Assembly (NCBI GenBank): GCA_000438195.1
Contig: FR903066.1
Location: 1 to 41,472, forward strand
Source: Mycoplasma sp. CAG:776
GTDB lineage: Bacteria; Bacillota_I; Bacilli_A; RF39; UBA660
Direction: 5' to 3'
DNA: 41,472 bases
The notes below the pieces were generated by a model that was not told where the DNA came from, made no database searches, and saw only the letters and a list, made by a program, of their open reading frames with translations. A program made the position numbers and the translations under genes. This document shows, piece after piece, positions 14,910 through 24,418 of this stretch (position 1 is its first letter; every line of letters begins with the position of its first letter).

Positions 14910-17900
14910 TTACACCTCTTCCCCATTATCTATATCTTGTTCTTCTATCTCTTCATCAAGTTCATCTTCAAACTCTTCTAGTTCATCATCTTCAAATTCT
15001 GAATCTTCATAATCTTCCTCAGGCATTTCATCTTCATCATTTTTAAATTCTATTTCACCATCACGAATACTAGCCTCAGCATCTATTTCTTCAATTTTTA
15101 AAGTATCTTCTTTGTCTTCTTCTTCCTCTAATTCCTTAAATTCAATCACTTGATCATCTTTATCAATAATCTGCATATCAAGGCCTAAAGCTTGGAATTC
15201 TTTAATTAAAACTCTAAATGATTCAGGAACACCCGCTTGATTAACTGTTTTACCTTTAACTAAAGCTTCATAAACTTTAACACGACCAATAACATCGTCA
15301 GCTTTAACAGTTAAAATTTCTTGTAATACATGAGCAGCACCATAAGCATATAATGCCCAAACTTCCATTTCACCAAAACGTTGTCCACCAAACTGTGCCT
15401 TACCACCTAAAGGTTGTTGTGTAACAAGAGAATAAGGACCAGTCGCACGAGCATGTAACTTATCATCAACCATGTGATGTAATTTAAGCATATACATAAC
15501 ACCAACACTAACTCGATGATCAAAAGGCTCTCCTGTACGACCATTATATAAAACTGTTTTTCCATCTGGAGCCATTCCAGCTGAATCCATTTCTTCTCTA
15601 ATATCTTCCCATGTTGCACTATCAAATACTGGAGTAGCATAGTGAACTCCTTGAATTTTACCAGCCATACCTAAATGTAACTCTAAGATTTGTCCAATAT
15701 TCATACGAGATGGCACACCAAGTGGATTAAGCATAACATCAACCGGACGACCATCTGGTAAATAAGGCATATCTTCTTCTGGTAATACTAAGGAAATAAC
15801 ACCTTTGTTACCATGACGACCAGACATTTTATCTCCTACTTGAATCTTACGTTTTTGAATAATATAAACACGAATAATTTTTGATACACCAGCAGGAAGT
15901 TCATCACTATTTTCCTTTGTATAAATCTTAACATCATGAACAATACCAGCAGCACCATGCTCTACTCTCAAAGAAGTATCACGAACTTCACGTGTTTTCT
16001 CGCCAAATATAGCATGTAATAACTTCTCTTCACTTGTTAATTCTTGAACACCTTTTGGTGTAACTTTACCAACTAAAATGTCTCCTTCTTTAACCTCCGT
16101 ACCAATTCTTACAATACCATTAGAATCTAAATTCTTACGAGCTTCTTCTCCTACATTTGGAATATCTCTTGTAATCTCTTCAGGTCCAAGTTTAGTATCA
16201 CGACAATCAATATCATAGTGATCAATATGCAAAGAAGTATAAACATCATCTTTAACTAATCTTTCATTCAAAATAACAGCGTCTTCGTAGTTATAACCAT
16301 TAAATGTCATGAAAGCAACAACCATATTTTTACCTAAAGCAAGTTCACCTTTTTCAGTTGATGGTCCATCGGCAATAACTTCACCTACATGAACAGCCTC
16401 TCCTTTTTTAACTAAAGGATGATGATTTAAAGCTGTAGAAGCATTAGTTCTTTCAAAATCAGCTAAATAATAAGTATCTTTCCCTTTAGCATTTTTTACA
16501 ATAATCTTCTTACCATCAGCATAATCTACAATACCATCGGCTTTACAAACAACTGTCGAACCAGAATCTCTTGCAGCAATATACTCAACGCCAGTACCAA
16601 CAATTGGTGCTTCACTAACAAGTAATGGAACTGCTTGACGTTGCATGTTTGCACCCATCAATGTACGATTAGCATCATCATATTCAAGGAATGGAATACA
16701 ACTTGTTGTAATAGCTACAATTTGACTAGGAGCAACATCGACATAGTTAACATTCTCACGACGAACCATTACGTTATCGCCATTCAAACGGCAAAGAATT
16801 TCATCTTCTACAATTTTATTATTTTCATCTAACTTAACAGTTGCTTGGGAAATATATAAATCATTTTCTTCATCTGCTGTCATATAAACAACTTCATCAG
16901 TAACAACACCATCTTTAACTTTACGATATGGTGTCATAATAAATCCATATTCATTAATTTTAGCATAACCAGCTAAAGAAGTAATAAGACCGATATTTTG
17001 TCCTTCTGGAGATTCAATTGGACAAATACGACCATAATGGCTCGCGTTAACGTCACGAACGTCCATTCCGGCACGATCACGAGATAATCCTCCTGGACCA
17101 AGACTAGATAAACGTCTCTTATCCGTTAATTCTGCAATCGGATTAATTTGATCCATGAACTTAGAAAGTTGAGATGAACCAAAAAATTCTTTTAAAGCTG
17201 CTGTAACTGGTCTAATATTAATTAATGTTTTAGGTGTTACATTATCAAGCTCTTGAGTAGTCATTCTCTCACGAATAACTCTCTCCATTCTAGACATGCC
17301 AGTTCTAAATACATTTTGAATCAATTCTCCAACTTGACGAACACGTCTATTTCCTAAATTATCAATTTCATCTGTATATCCGATATTATCATGTAAATTT
17401 AAATAATAAGATACAGAAGCATAAACATCAGGAATAGTAAGACGACGAACATCAGTAGCTGGATCATTACCTATAATCTTAATAATTTTTTCCGGATTTT
17501 CTTTATCGTATACTAAAACTTCCTCGATTTTATCATAATTATCAAGTTCTTCATTAATAATTGTTTTCTTTAAATGTCCACCATTTTCAAATAATGGTCT
17601 TAAAGTCTCTTTAATTTCTTTAGTAACAACTGTACCTTTAGAAACTACAACTTCATTATTTTCATTTTTAATATCTTCTGCTAAAGTACATCCAAGTAAA
17701 CGATCTAAAACATTTAATTTCTTATTAAATTTATAACGTCCAACTTTAGCTAAATCGTAACGGAATCTATCAAAAAATCTCGTTACAAGTTGATTTTTAC
17801 TACTATCAAGTGTAGCTGGTTCTCCTGGCCTTAATTTTTCATAAATTTCAATTAAAGCTTCATCTGTATTTCTAGTACTATCTTTTTCAATGGTATTAAC

Positions 17901-18560
17901 TAAATAATCATTTTCTCCAAATACTTCATAGATATCTTCATCACTAGATAATCCTAAAGCTCTAAGGAATGTTGTAATAGGAACTTTTCTAGTTCTATCA
18001 ATACGTACATACATAATATTACGAGCATCCATTTCATACTCTAACCATGTACCTTTATTAGGAATTACTTCTCCACTAATAATTCTTCGCCCATTTTTAT
18101 CAATTTCTCTTTTAAAATAAATAGATGGACTACGTACTAATTGCGATACAATAACTCTTTCTGCCCCATTAATAATAAATGTTCCAGCATCTGTCATTAA
18201 AGGCATATCACCAAGGAAAATTTCTTGTTCTTTTACTTCCCCTGTCTCATGAATGAAAACTCTAGCTTGAACCTTTAAAGGAGCAGCATAGTTTACCATT
18301 CTTTCTTTTGCTTCTTTAATAGAATATCTAGGTACATCAAAAGAATAATCTCCAAACTCTACTGAGATATTACCTGTAAAAGATTCTACGGGGAATAAAT
18401 CTTCGAATACTTCTTTAATACCTACTTCTAAAAACTCTTGATAAGATTTTTTTTGAATTTCAAGTAAATCTTGCAATTCCATAGTGTTACGAGAAACAGA
18501 AAAGCTTCTTCTTTCTCTGTGATCTCCAAATTTTTCAACTTTATAAGCCACGCGCTTCAC
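14910..18560 (-). CDS. rpoB: RNA polymerase beta subunit
   Basis: Core subunit forming, with beta', the active-site cleft and the rifamycin pocket. The rif cluster reads FFGSSQLSKFMDQINPIAEL then TDKRRLSSLGPGGL, giving Lys467 where E. coli has Gln513 and Asp480 where E. coli has His526. Both changes are classical resistance substitutions elsewhere. GDKMSGRHGNKG and the C-terminal GGKAQFGGQRFGEMEVWAL clamp region are intact. About 75 residues at the end (1142-1216) are strikingly Glu/Asp rich. Start is a GTG at 18560; another in-frame GTG at 18551 (fourth codon) has better spacing from GGGGTGA and may be the true start. Confidence 0.97.
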   Translation of the reverse strand: MKRVAYKVEKFGDHRERRSFSVSRNTMELQDLLEIQKKSYQEFLEVGIKEVFEDLFPVESFTGNISVEFGDYSFDVPRYSIKEAKERMVNYAAPLKVQARVFIHETGEVKEQEIFLGDMPLMTDAGTFIINGAERVIVSQLVRSPSIYFKREIDKNGRRIISGEVIPNKGTWLEYEMDARNIMYVRIDRTRKVPITTFLRALGLSSDEDIYEVFGENDYLVNTIEKDSTRNTDEALIEIYEKLRPGEPATLDSSKNQLVTRFFDRFRYDLAKVGRYKFNKKLNVLDRLLGCTLAEDIKNENNEVVVSKGTVVTKEIKETLRPLFENGGHLKKTIINEELDNYDKIEEVLVYDKENPEKIIKIIGNDPATDVRRLTIPDVYASVSYYLNLHDNIGYTDEIDNLGNRRVRQVGELIQNVFRTGMSRMERVIRERMTTQELDNVTPKTLINIRPVTAALKEFFGSSQLSKFMDQINPIAELTDKRRLSSLGPGGLSRDRAGMDVRDVNASHYGRICPIESPEGQNIGLITSLAGYAKINEYGFIMTPYRKVKDGVVTDEVVYMTADEENDLYISQATVKLDENNKIVEDEILCRLNGDNVMVRRENVNYVDVAPSQIVAITTSCIPFLEYDDANRTLMGANMQRQAVPLLVSEAPIVGTGVEYIAARDSGSTVVCKADGIVDYADGKKIIVKNAKGKDTYYLADFERTNASTALNHHPLVKKGEAVHVGEVIADGPSTEKGELALGKNMVVAFMTFNGYNYEDAVILNERLVKDDVYTSLHIDHYDIDCRDTKLGPEEITRDIPNVGEEARKNLDSNGIVRIGTEVKEGDILVGKVTPKGVQELTSEEKLLHAIFGEKTREVRDTSLRVEHGAAGIVHDVKIYTKENSDELPAGVSKIIRVYIIQKRKIQVGDKMSGRHGNKGVISLVLPEEDMPYLPDGRPVDVMLNPLGVPSRMNIGQILELHLGMAGKIQGVHYATPVFDSATWEDIREEMDSAGMAPDGKTVLYNGRTGEPFDHRVSVGVMYMLKLHHMVDDKLHARATGPYSLVTQQPLGGKAQFGGQRFGEMEVWALYAYGAAHVLQEILTVKADDVIGRVKVYEALVKGKTVNQAGVPESFRVLIKEFQALGLDMQIIDKDDQVIEFKELEEEEDKEDTLKIEEIDAEASIRDGEIEFKNDEDEMPEEDYEDSEFEDDELEEFEDELDEEIEEQDIDNGEEV

Positions 18561-18620
18561 CCCAATATCTAATTTTTAGTGCTCTTTTAAAGAAAAAAAC
18601 AAATACGTCACCAATTTAAA

Positions 18621-18649
18621 ATTTTAGCAACATTTCATTTTAATGTCAA
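18621..18649 (-). promoter_or_regulatory. Promoter of rpoB-rpoC
   Basis: Minus-strand consensus TTGACA (18644-18649), 17-nt spacer, TAAAAT (18621-18626). The -35 overlaps the stop codon of rsmC. The leader is about 50 nt and holds no clear attenuator. Confidence 0.7.
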
Positions 18650-19242
18650 CTAATTTTTGCTACAAAAACATAAAAACCTTTATTTTTTTCTTTAATTTCA
18701 ACTTGATAAGTATCTAAAAGCATTTTAATAATACTTTTAGCCCCTTGATCTTTTCTAATAACACCCCATAATTCTCCATTCGTATTTAAATATTTTTTTG
18801 CATCTAACAAAATACCTAAAACTGTCTTTTTACCCGCTCGAATAGGAGGATTCGTAATAATTAAATCAAACTTTCCTTCTATATTCTCATATATATTACT
18901 CTCTTTAAAAGAGACACTAACCTGATTCAAACTTGCATTACTTTTTGCTAAATCTAAAGCTCGTAAATTAACATCCACACCAACACCACTAATATTTAAT
19001 TCTTTAGCTAAAACAATAGATAAAAATCCATAGCCGCAGCCAACATCTAAAAAATTATGAATATCTTTTTTATTTTTAAGATAAGTATCTAAAAGAGTAA
19101 TACTTCCAAAATCTATTTTATCTTTTGAAAAAACTCCATTATCACTTATAAATTCAAAACAATTAGAGCCATAGTTAAACCTTATGACTCTTTTTTCACT
19201 TTTAAGTTGATCGTTATTAGTAAAGTATTGATTCAAAAACAT
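18646..19242 (-). CDS. Class I SAM-dependent methyltransferase, RsmC/YbxB family
   Basis: A Rossmann-fold methyltransferase of the RsmC type that modifies guanine in 16S rRNA in its relatives. Motif I is FLDVGCGYGFLSIVLA, the acidic end of strand 2 is GVDVN, and the catalytic motif IV is TNPPIRAG (NPPxxxG type, amine methylation of a base). In Bacillus, ybxB lies between rplL and rpoB; here the gene keeps its place before rpoB but rplJ-rplL are absent and it has its own promoter. An in-frame TTG at 19272 lies upstream of the -10 and cannot be the start; I use the ATG at 19242, though a TTG at 19236 has better spacing from AAGGGTG. Confidence 0.85.
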   Translation of the reverse strand: MFLNQYFTNNDQLKSEKRVIRFNYGSNCFEFISDNGVFSKDKIDFGSITLLDTYLKNKKDIHNFLDVGCGYGFLSIVLAKELNISGVGVDVNLRALDLAKSNASLNQVSVSFKESNIYENIEGKFDLIITNPPIRAGKKTVLGILLDAKKYLNTNGELWGVIRKDQGAKSIIKMLLDTYQVEIKEKNKGFYVFVAKIS

Positions 19243-19261
19243 GCACCCTTTTTGTATACTA

Positions 19262-19290
19262 AGTATAACCAAATTTCAAAGATTAGTCAA
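19262..19290 (-). promoter_or_regulatory. Promoter of the rsmC-like gene
   Basis: Minus-strand TTGACT (19285-19290), 17-nt spacer, TATACT (19262-19267). Predicted start near 19255 leaves a leader of 12-18 nt, which decides the translation start of the downstream gene. Confidence 0.7.
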
Positions 19291-19740
19291 GAAAAAAAGA
19301 AAATACAAAATTTTTTTGCAAATAATTTAATATGATTACTACATAATAATAAGATAGTATGTAATAATAAATAAAAAGCAAAAAATTAAGAAAATTATCA
19401 AAAACAAAAATTTATTGTTTTTCAGGTAATACTCTTTATGCTACTACACTATTATTAAAAAATAAAACTATCGACAAAGCCAAGAATAATAAAAAAAGAC
19501 ATTTAAAATTGAAAATGAAGGCTTTTATACTCAAGAACTTTTAATATTATTCATTTAAATAGTAGAAATGATAATGCCATAAAGCTCATGATTTTTTATT
19601 CCATTTGCTCATACAATTAGGCAGTTATTTGAACAAGGTAACTTACATGTCCAAATTAAAAGAAGTAAGTGCATACCTTACTTCACCAAAACCAAATCTT
19701 ATAAACATAAAATTTTTTTCAATTATTTTTACTCTTATTT
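19291..19740. other. 450-nt stretch without an intact gene
   Basis: Very AT-rich (A-runs at 19290-19420), then a more balanced segment from about 19420 to 19700. Short open stretches on the plus strand (about 19420-19545 and 19575-19743) read like fragments of coding sequence in different frames, broken by stops and lacking ribosome-binding sites. This could be a decayed gene, but I cannot name a parent. No promoter, terminator or repeat is clear. Confidence 0.35.
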
Positions 19741-20643
19741 TCAGTAATGAATTTTATAATCCATAATAGCATATTCATAAATAGTAACCCTATTTTGATT
19801 ATCATCTACAACTTCATATATAGTTATATCATTTTCCTCAGTACTTGAATAACTAAATATTTTAGAAGAAAAACTTTGATATAATTCTACATTATGACTA
19901 GCAAAATCATCATAATTTACATATCGATTTTTAGTACTTTCATCAAGCATTTGATAAGCTTCAATTGGATAATCAATTAAAAAATTAATAAATATGGCTA
20001 AATAGTTAGAAAGTTTATTTTCTAAAGAAATATCAATTGAAGAAAATAGTTGATCATTGTTTATTTCCGTTTCTGTAATATCATAATTTTTGGCGTATTC
20101 CTCTAATTGTTCAGTTTTAATTGGCCTTAAAACATAATTGTGATTTGATTCATCTACAATAATTAAAAAATTCAAATTTTCTTTAAATTGATAATTATCT
20201 TTCATAAATGAATCACTAGTTAAATCTCCACTTACAAAATAATAAGTAACTGAACTATCAGGATTATAATAAACTTCTTTAGCAAGATAACTTGTTATTT
20301 CATAATCATTTCCAAGAATAGAATAAATATTAGTTGCTACAATCTGATTCTCTTTAATATACAAAGGATCCAATATGGATAACAAAGTTTGCGTATCTTC
20401 TTCAAAAATAGAATTATAATAATCATTAATAATTTTTTGAACTCCAAAAAATAAAGTTTCATCTTCCAAAAGTGTAATTTCCTCCCGAAAAGTTTCATTT
20501 GACCTATCAGGATCAGGATTACTTGGCAAAATAGAATCGTCATCTTTTGCAACAAACAAACTAAGTACATAAGCCAAAGCAAAAATAATCACCAAAATAA
20601 TCCCAATAACTACCAAAACTTTCTTTCGTGCTTTATCTTCCAT
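19741..20643 (-). CDS. Membrane-anchored protein of unknown function paired with the wall hydrolase
   Basis: A 300-residue protein with a short positively charged N-terminus, one transmembrane helix (about 8-32) and an acidic extracytoplasmic portion. The outer part shows two similar-sized alpha+beta sections (about 60-180 and 190-300), reminiscent of tandem NTF2-like folds such as those of conjugation proteins of the TcpC type; that is a weak resemblance only. It starts 8 nt after the stop of the 995-residue wall hydrolase, so both are one operon and may form an envelope complex. There are no other conjugation genes nearby. Confidence 0.6.
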   Translation of the reverse strand: MEDKARKKVLVVIGIILVIIFALAYVLSLFVAKDDDSILPSNPDPDRSNETFREEITLLEDETLFFGVQKIINDYYNSIFEEDTQTLLSILDPLYIKENQIVATNIYSILGNDYEITSYLAKEVYYNPDSSVTYYFVSGDLTSDSFMKDNYQFKENLNFLIIVDESNHNYVLRPIKTEQLEEYAKNYDITETEINNDQLFSSIDISLENKLSNYLAIFINFLIDYPIEAYQMLDESTKNRYVNYDDFASHNVELYQSFSSKIFSYSSTEENDITIYEVVDDNQNRVTIYEYAIMDYKIHY

Positions 20644-20651
20644 AATTCCTC

Positions 20652-23639
20652 CTAACTACTACAACCATTTTGAACATATTGTAACATTTGATCTAAATTA
20701 TTCTCTACTCTATTAGTACAAGTAACAATTGTATCCGCTGGCCTTTCATACTCCGTACAAAAATGGTAAGCAATATCATATGCTTCATAATTTCCTGTAA
20801 CATATTTATAAGTAGTTGAATAACCTTCAAGTTCTTGTAAGAAAAACTCTAACTGTGTTCCTATATCACCTATTGAAGTATTTTTATTTTTAGCAAAATT
20901 ATACAAATTTTGTTTTCTACTATAATATGTCCATTGAACAAGACCATAACCAGCTTTATCATGAACAAAATTATTATAAGTTCCATTATCTACAGCCAAA
21001 GTATAAGAACTGTCAGTAAAACCCAAAGACTTTTCATAAGAATTTTGTAAATTGATTGGACTAAAACCACTTTCTGCCTGCATATTAACCATAATTCCTG
21101 CAACAGAATTTTCAGATAAACCACTACTTAGTAAAGTAGAACAAACTGTATTTTTATTATCTTCACTATTTCCAGATAAAATAAAATCAATATTATTTGC
21201 ATTTATCGGTCTTGGATTATCTGGATCAACATAATTCAAAGGATCAACTTTTGAGCCATTTAAATGAATTTCAAAATGCAAATGAGGACCTGTAGAATTA
21301 CCTGTACTACCTGTATATCCAATAATCTGGCCTTGTTGAACAGTATCTCCTTTTTGAACTAAAAGTTGACTTAAATGAGCATATACAGACTCAATTCCAT
21401 CTCCATGATCTATTTTTATATGATTTCCTAAATAAGAGCCACATTTCAAATCTCCCTCAGAACAACCTGTAATTGTAGAAATAATTTCACCCGATTTAGT
21501 AGCAATAACTGGCGTTCCTCTTCCAACTCCTCCTATATCTATAGCACCATGAGCACTTTGCCAAACTCCAGTTATCGGATGATATCTTCCTCCAAAAGTA
21601 GAAGTAATTGTAGTACTAACCGGATCTCCACCATAAATATTACCCTGAGTTGCCTCACTACTACCAATAGGCCACCAATAAGCATCATTTTCTGTTAAAG
21701 TATAATAAGTACAGTAACTAGTTAAATTATATAACTGATAATCAGCATTCAAATTACTACTTAAATGCTTCATAATTTTATCATAAACAAATTTATATCC
21801 CTCACTATTATAATGAATTCCATCACCACTATCATAATTATCCATAAAATCACTAGCATAATCAAGATCTAAATAAATTAAATTACTAAGTCCAGAACTG
21901 TTAATTAAACTACTCATCGTACTATTAAAACTATTAATTGTATCATTTTTAGCATATACAGATTGATCATCATCTACTGGGCCAACAGAAACAATATAAA
22001 TATTATGATTACTCCAATCCCCAGTAGCTAACTCATAATATTTTTGATAGTAATTTTCTACATTTCCTAAATCATTAACACCTAACCAAATAACAATGTT
22101 ATAACTAGCATTATCTCTCATAAGACTATTAATACCATGAATTCCCCCACTAGTAGCATTCGTATTACTACTACTAAAACTTCCATTTCCAATTAACCAA
22201 TTATAACCATACGCAACACCATAAATTGTATTACTGCTATTAATAACTCCAGCATTTTGAATTCCCTTTGTTCTAGAATCCCCTAAAAATAAAGTTTCTC
22301 TATAAACACTATCATTACTATCATCAATAGATGTAGTATTATAAAAATGACTTAAAATTTGCGAATAAGTGTTACCTTCATTTGCTAAAGTCTCAAATTC
22401 ATTCAAAGTATTTATATTAAAACTCAAAATATTTTGACTAGATAAATTACTAATTGTCGAACGATAAGAAGAAGAAATATACAAATAATTACTAATTTCT
22501 TCATATAAAGAAGTTAAATATTTAAGTTGTTCATCATCTTCTTCAAGCATCCATAAATCATCTTCACCATCCTCTGACATTTGATCATATTGACTAAATA
22601 TATCACAAATACGCACATCCACGTTTTTATTACTACTATTATATCCACCATAACTAAGAGCATTCGTTTTCAAAACAATCATTAAAGATTTAATTACTTC
22701 ATCCGAATAACTACCATCTTTAGTATATAGATAAGCCATATTTATAACAAAATCATCTAATTCATAAGTAGCTAAAGTTTTTTTATCACTAACACTCTGA
22801 TAACAATTAGTTAAAGTCACATTGGTATCATTGTAATTACAAGCAGAATCAACATATCCCAAATTTTGCATACTTTCTTCTATTCCACCACCAAAAATGA
22901 TAATTAAAATAATGAAGAAAAAAGCAATCCCGCCTCCACCTAAAATAATCGGTATTTTATATTTATCCCAAATAAAGTTCAAAGCTTGACCTGCAATATC
23001 GCCTTTCGCATTTTTATCTTCAGATTGTTTATCCTCATGATTATCTTCTAAATCATCTGTCGGAATTTCTGAAGGTGGAACACTTTCACTTTGATCATCT
23101 AAATTTTCTTCATTTGGTAAAGATTCTGAAGAAGAACTATCTTCTTCTTCCCCGTTTCTTATCATTGAATTAAAAATAGAATTTTTCCGTACCGGACTAA
23201 CAGGAACTCCCGCTTTACTTCCCCCGCTAGGCATATTTGCTGCTTGAGCAGATCCACCAGCATTTTTTAAAGCATTTGCTCCACCACTAGCTCCCTTACT
23301 ACCAATAAGGCCGATCCCTTTATTAGCTACATCAGTGATCCCAGAATCATTTAAGCCTTTGGTAACTTTCTTTACACCAGGAACTTGATCAGCAACCTCT
23401 GCTACTTTATCTGTTGTTTTATCTATAGCATTCCCCACTCCCGGAACTTTTTTAGCTGCATCATAAGCCATACCTCCGACACCCGGAGCAAAATATTCAG
23501 CAGCCCCTTTCGCAGCAGTATCAACAACTTTCTTAGTATCAGCATGTTCTTCATTTGGATTATTTTGAGGGCGATTCGGATTATATTGATAAGAATTTTG
23601 TGATTCATTTTGTTCTTTAGAATTTTGTGATTCTGGCAT
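20652..23639 (-). CDS. Membrane-anchored multi-enzyme cell-wall hydrolase (SGNH + M23 + phage-type lysozyme)
   Basis: A 995-residue protein. Residues 1-230 are predicted cytoplasmic: a Gln/Asn-rich start, an Ala/Gly/Lys/Val segment with repeated VPGVG-type phrases (about 36-140), then an acidic Ser/Glu stretch. One transmembrane helix spans about 233-256. Outside are an SGNH/GDSL hydrolase (block I GDSR with S455; GVND with N522; DGIH with D606 and H609), an M23 metallopeptidase (HGAID with H697 and D701; HLH at 786-788), and a C-terminal phage-tail-lysozyme-like domain (MQAESGF with E856; AGYGLVQWT). It can plausibly deacylate glycan, cut peptide crosslinks and cleave the glycan backbone. 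AGAGGGTGA precedes the ATG; a TATAAT lies upstream with a poor -35. Confidence 0.85.
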   Translation of the reverse strand: MPESQNSKEQNESQNSYQYNPNRPQNNPNEEHADTKKVVDTAAKGAAEYFAPGVGGMAYDAAKKVPGVGNAIDKTTDKVAEVADQVPGVKKVTKGLNDSGITDVANKGIGLIGSKGASGGANALKNAGGSAQAANMPSGGSKAGVPVSPVRKNSIFNSMIRNGEEEDSSSSESLPNEENLDDQSESVPPSEIPTDDLEDNHEDKQSEDKNAKGDIAGQALNFIWDKYKIPIILGGGGIAFFFIILIIIFGGGIEESMQNLGYVDSACNYNDTNVTLTNCYQSVSDKKTLATYELDDFVINMAYLYTKDGSYSDEVIKSLMIVLKTNALSYGGYNSSNKNVDVRICDIFSQYDQMSEDGEDDLWMLEEDDEQLKYLTSLYEEISNYLYISSSYRSTISNLSSQNILSFNINTLNEFETLANEGNTYSQILSHFYNTTSIDDSNDSVYRETLFLGDSRTKGIQNAGVINSSNTIYGVAYGYNWLIGNGSFSSSNTNATSGGIHGINSLMRDNASYNIVIWLGVNDLGNVENYYQKYYELATGDWSNHNIYIVSVGPVDDDQSVYAKNDTINSFNSTMSSLINSSGLSNLIYLDLDYASDFMDNYDSGDGIHYNSEGYKFVYDKIMKHLSSNLNADYQLYNLTSYCTYYTLTENDAYWWPIGSSEATQGNIYGGDPVSTTITSTFGGRYHPITGVWQSAHGAIDIGGVGRGTPVIATKSGEIISTITGCSEGDLKCGSYLGNHIKIDHGDGIESVYAHLSQLLVQKGDTVQQGQIIGYTGSTGNSTGPHLHFEIHLNGSKVDPLNYVDPDNPRPINANNIDFILSGNSEDNKNTVCSTLLSSGLSENSVAGIMVNMQAESGFSPINLQNSYEKSLGFTDSSYTLAVDNGTYNNFVHDKAGYGLVQWTYYSRKQNLYNFAKNKNTSIGDIGTQLEFFLQELEGYSTTYKYVTGNYEAYDIAYHFCTEYERPADTIVTCTNRVENNLDQMLQYVQNGCSS

Positions 23640-23707
23640 CTACTTCACCCTCTTTTACTTCCTAAATTATAACATAAACAAATTAAAAAAAAAAGAACTA
23701 TAAAAGG

Positions 23708-23736
23708 ACACGATTTAGAAACTTTAACATAAATTA
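23708..23736 (+). promoter_or_regulatory. Mother-cell (SigK/SigE-like) promoter of the coat protein gene
   Basis: ACAC (23708-23711), a 16-nt spacer and CATAAATTA (23728-23736) fit the SigK pattern (AC ... CATAnnnTA). The same nine-base -10 is found before two other genes in the window. No sigma-A type promoter is evident here. Confidence 0.5.
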
Positions 23737-23766
23737 TTAGTGAGAATACATGAAAGGGTGAATATT

Positions 23767-24204
23767 ATGAATAATTGTGAAAATAATTCTGGCAATTGCA
23801 TTAATGAAATATTAAGTGTAATTTTAGTTCTCCAACAAAATGCATGCCCTGAATCTTGCCTAGATGCATGCGATCGTCCCGTTTTAGGTGGTGGACCAAA
23901 TTGCTTAGTATGTAACACTAGACCGGTAATGCTTTATACTTGCTGCGGAAATGGAACACCATGGAGCATGCCTACCACTAAAGATACAACTGCAACTTGT
24001 CCTACCGCTGGAACTACTGCTTGTTCAAACGTATTTAGAGTAGAAAAAATCGAAGGAAATTGCTGTACTTTTAGAGTACTTGCCGACAATTCAGATACAA
24101 CAAGCTTAAATCCATACGTTGCTACTAATTCTTTCTTTACAATGGATTGCAGCTGCCTATGCTCTATAAGATGTTTATCTGATACTTATGTAGATTGCGT
24201 CTAA
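23767..24204 (+). CDS. Spore coat protein, CotY/CotZ family
   Basis: A 145-residue Cys-rich protein with 18 Cys, resembling Bacillus CotY/CotZ, which build the disulfide-linked outer crust of the spore. FRVEKIEGNCCTFRVL matches the family's FRVEKLCDCCATLSIL region, and the C-terminus MDCSCLCSIRCLSDTYVDCV matches its DLGCFCAIQCLSPELV segment. There is no signal peptide, as expected for a protein made in the mother cell. I choose the ATG at 23767, preceded by AAAGGGTGA, over an upstream in-frame GTG at 23740. It is a single-gene unit with a mother-cell-like promoter and a strong terminator, divergent from the wall hydrolase. Confidence 0.85.
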   Translation: MNNCENNSGNCINEILSVILVLQQNACPESCLDACDRPVLGGGPNCLVCNTRPVMLYTCCGNGTPWSMPTTKDTTATCPTAGTTACSNVFRVEKIEGNCCTFRVLADNSDTTSLNPYVATNSFFTMDCSCLCSIRCLSDTYVDCV

Positions 24205-24244
24205 TTTCTACTTTAAGAAATATTTCAAAAAATTTAATGTTTTT

Positions 24245-24283
24245 GACAAATGGGTATAAATCTCTACCCATTTGTCTTTTTTA
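24245..24283 (+). terminator. Terminator of the coat protein gene
   Basis: A perfect 12-bp stem, GACAAATGGGTA (24245-24256) with TACCCATTTGTC (24265-24276), an 8-nt loop and seven bases of mostly T. Strong intrinsic terminator. Confidence 0.9.
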
Positions 24284-24418
24284 TTACAATATTCCCATAT
24301 TAACTACTTTTTAATTAATTCAAATTTTTATTTAACAAACATTAATTCTTTCCAGCATATAATTCTCATTATTTATTTTTGATCACCAAAAATAATAATT
24401 TTATCTTCATAATTTAAT

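Noticed and set aside
16635..16832. 65-codon plus-strand frame inside rpoB
   Set aside because: Antisense shadow of a conserved part of rpoB.
16552..22462. TGTCGAA (0A-box core) matches inside rpoB and the wall hydrolase gene
   Set aside because: They lie deep in coding sequence and show that the 7-mer occurs by chance at this density.
19741..23639. Idea that the wall hydrolase operon is a remnant of a conjugative element
   Set aside because: Only a VirB1-like hydrolase and a weakly TcpC-like partner are present; no relaxase, coupling protein, ATPase, integrase or attachment-site repeat is seen.
23385..23918. Short frames overlapping the N-terminus of the wall hydrolase and the coat protein gene
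   Set aside because: They overlap genes with clear family motifs and strong ribosome-binding sites, and show no motifs of their own.
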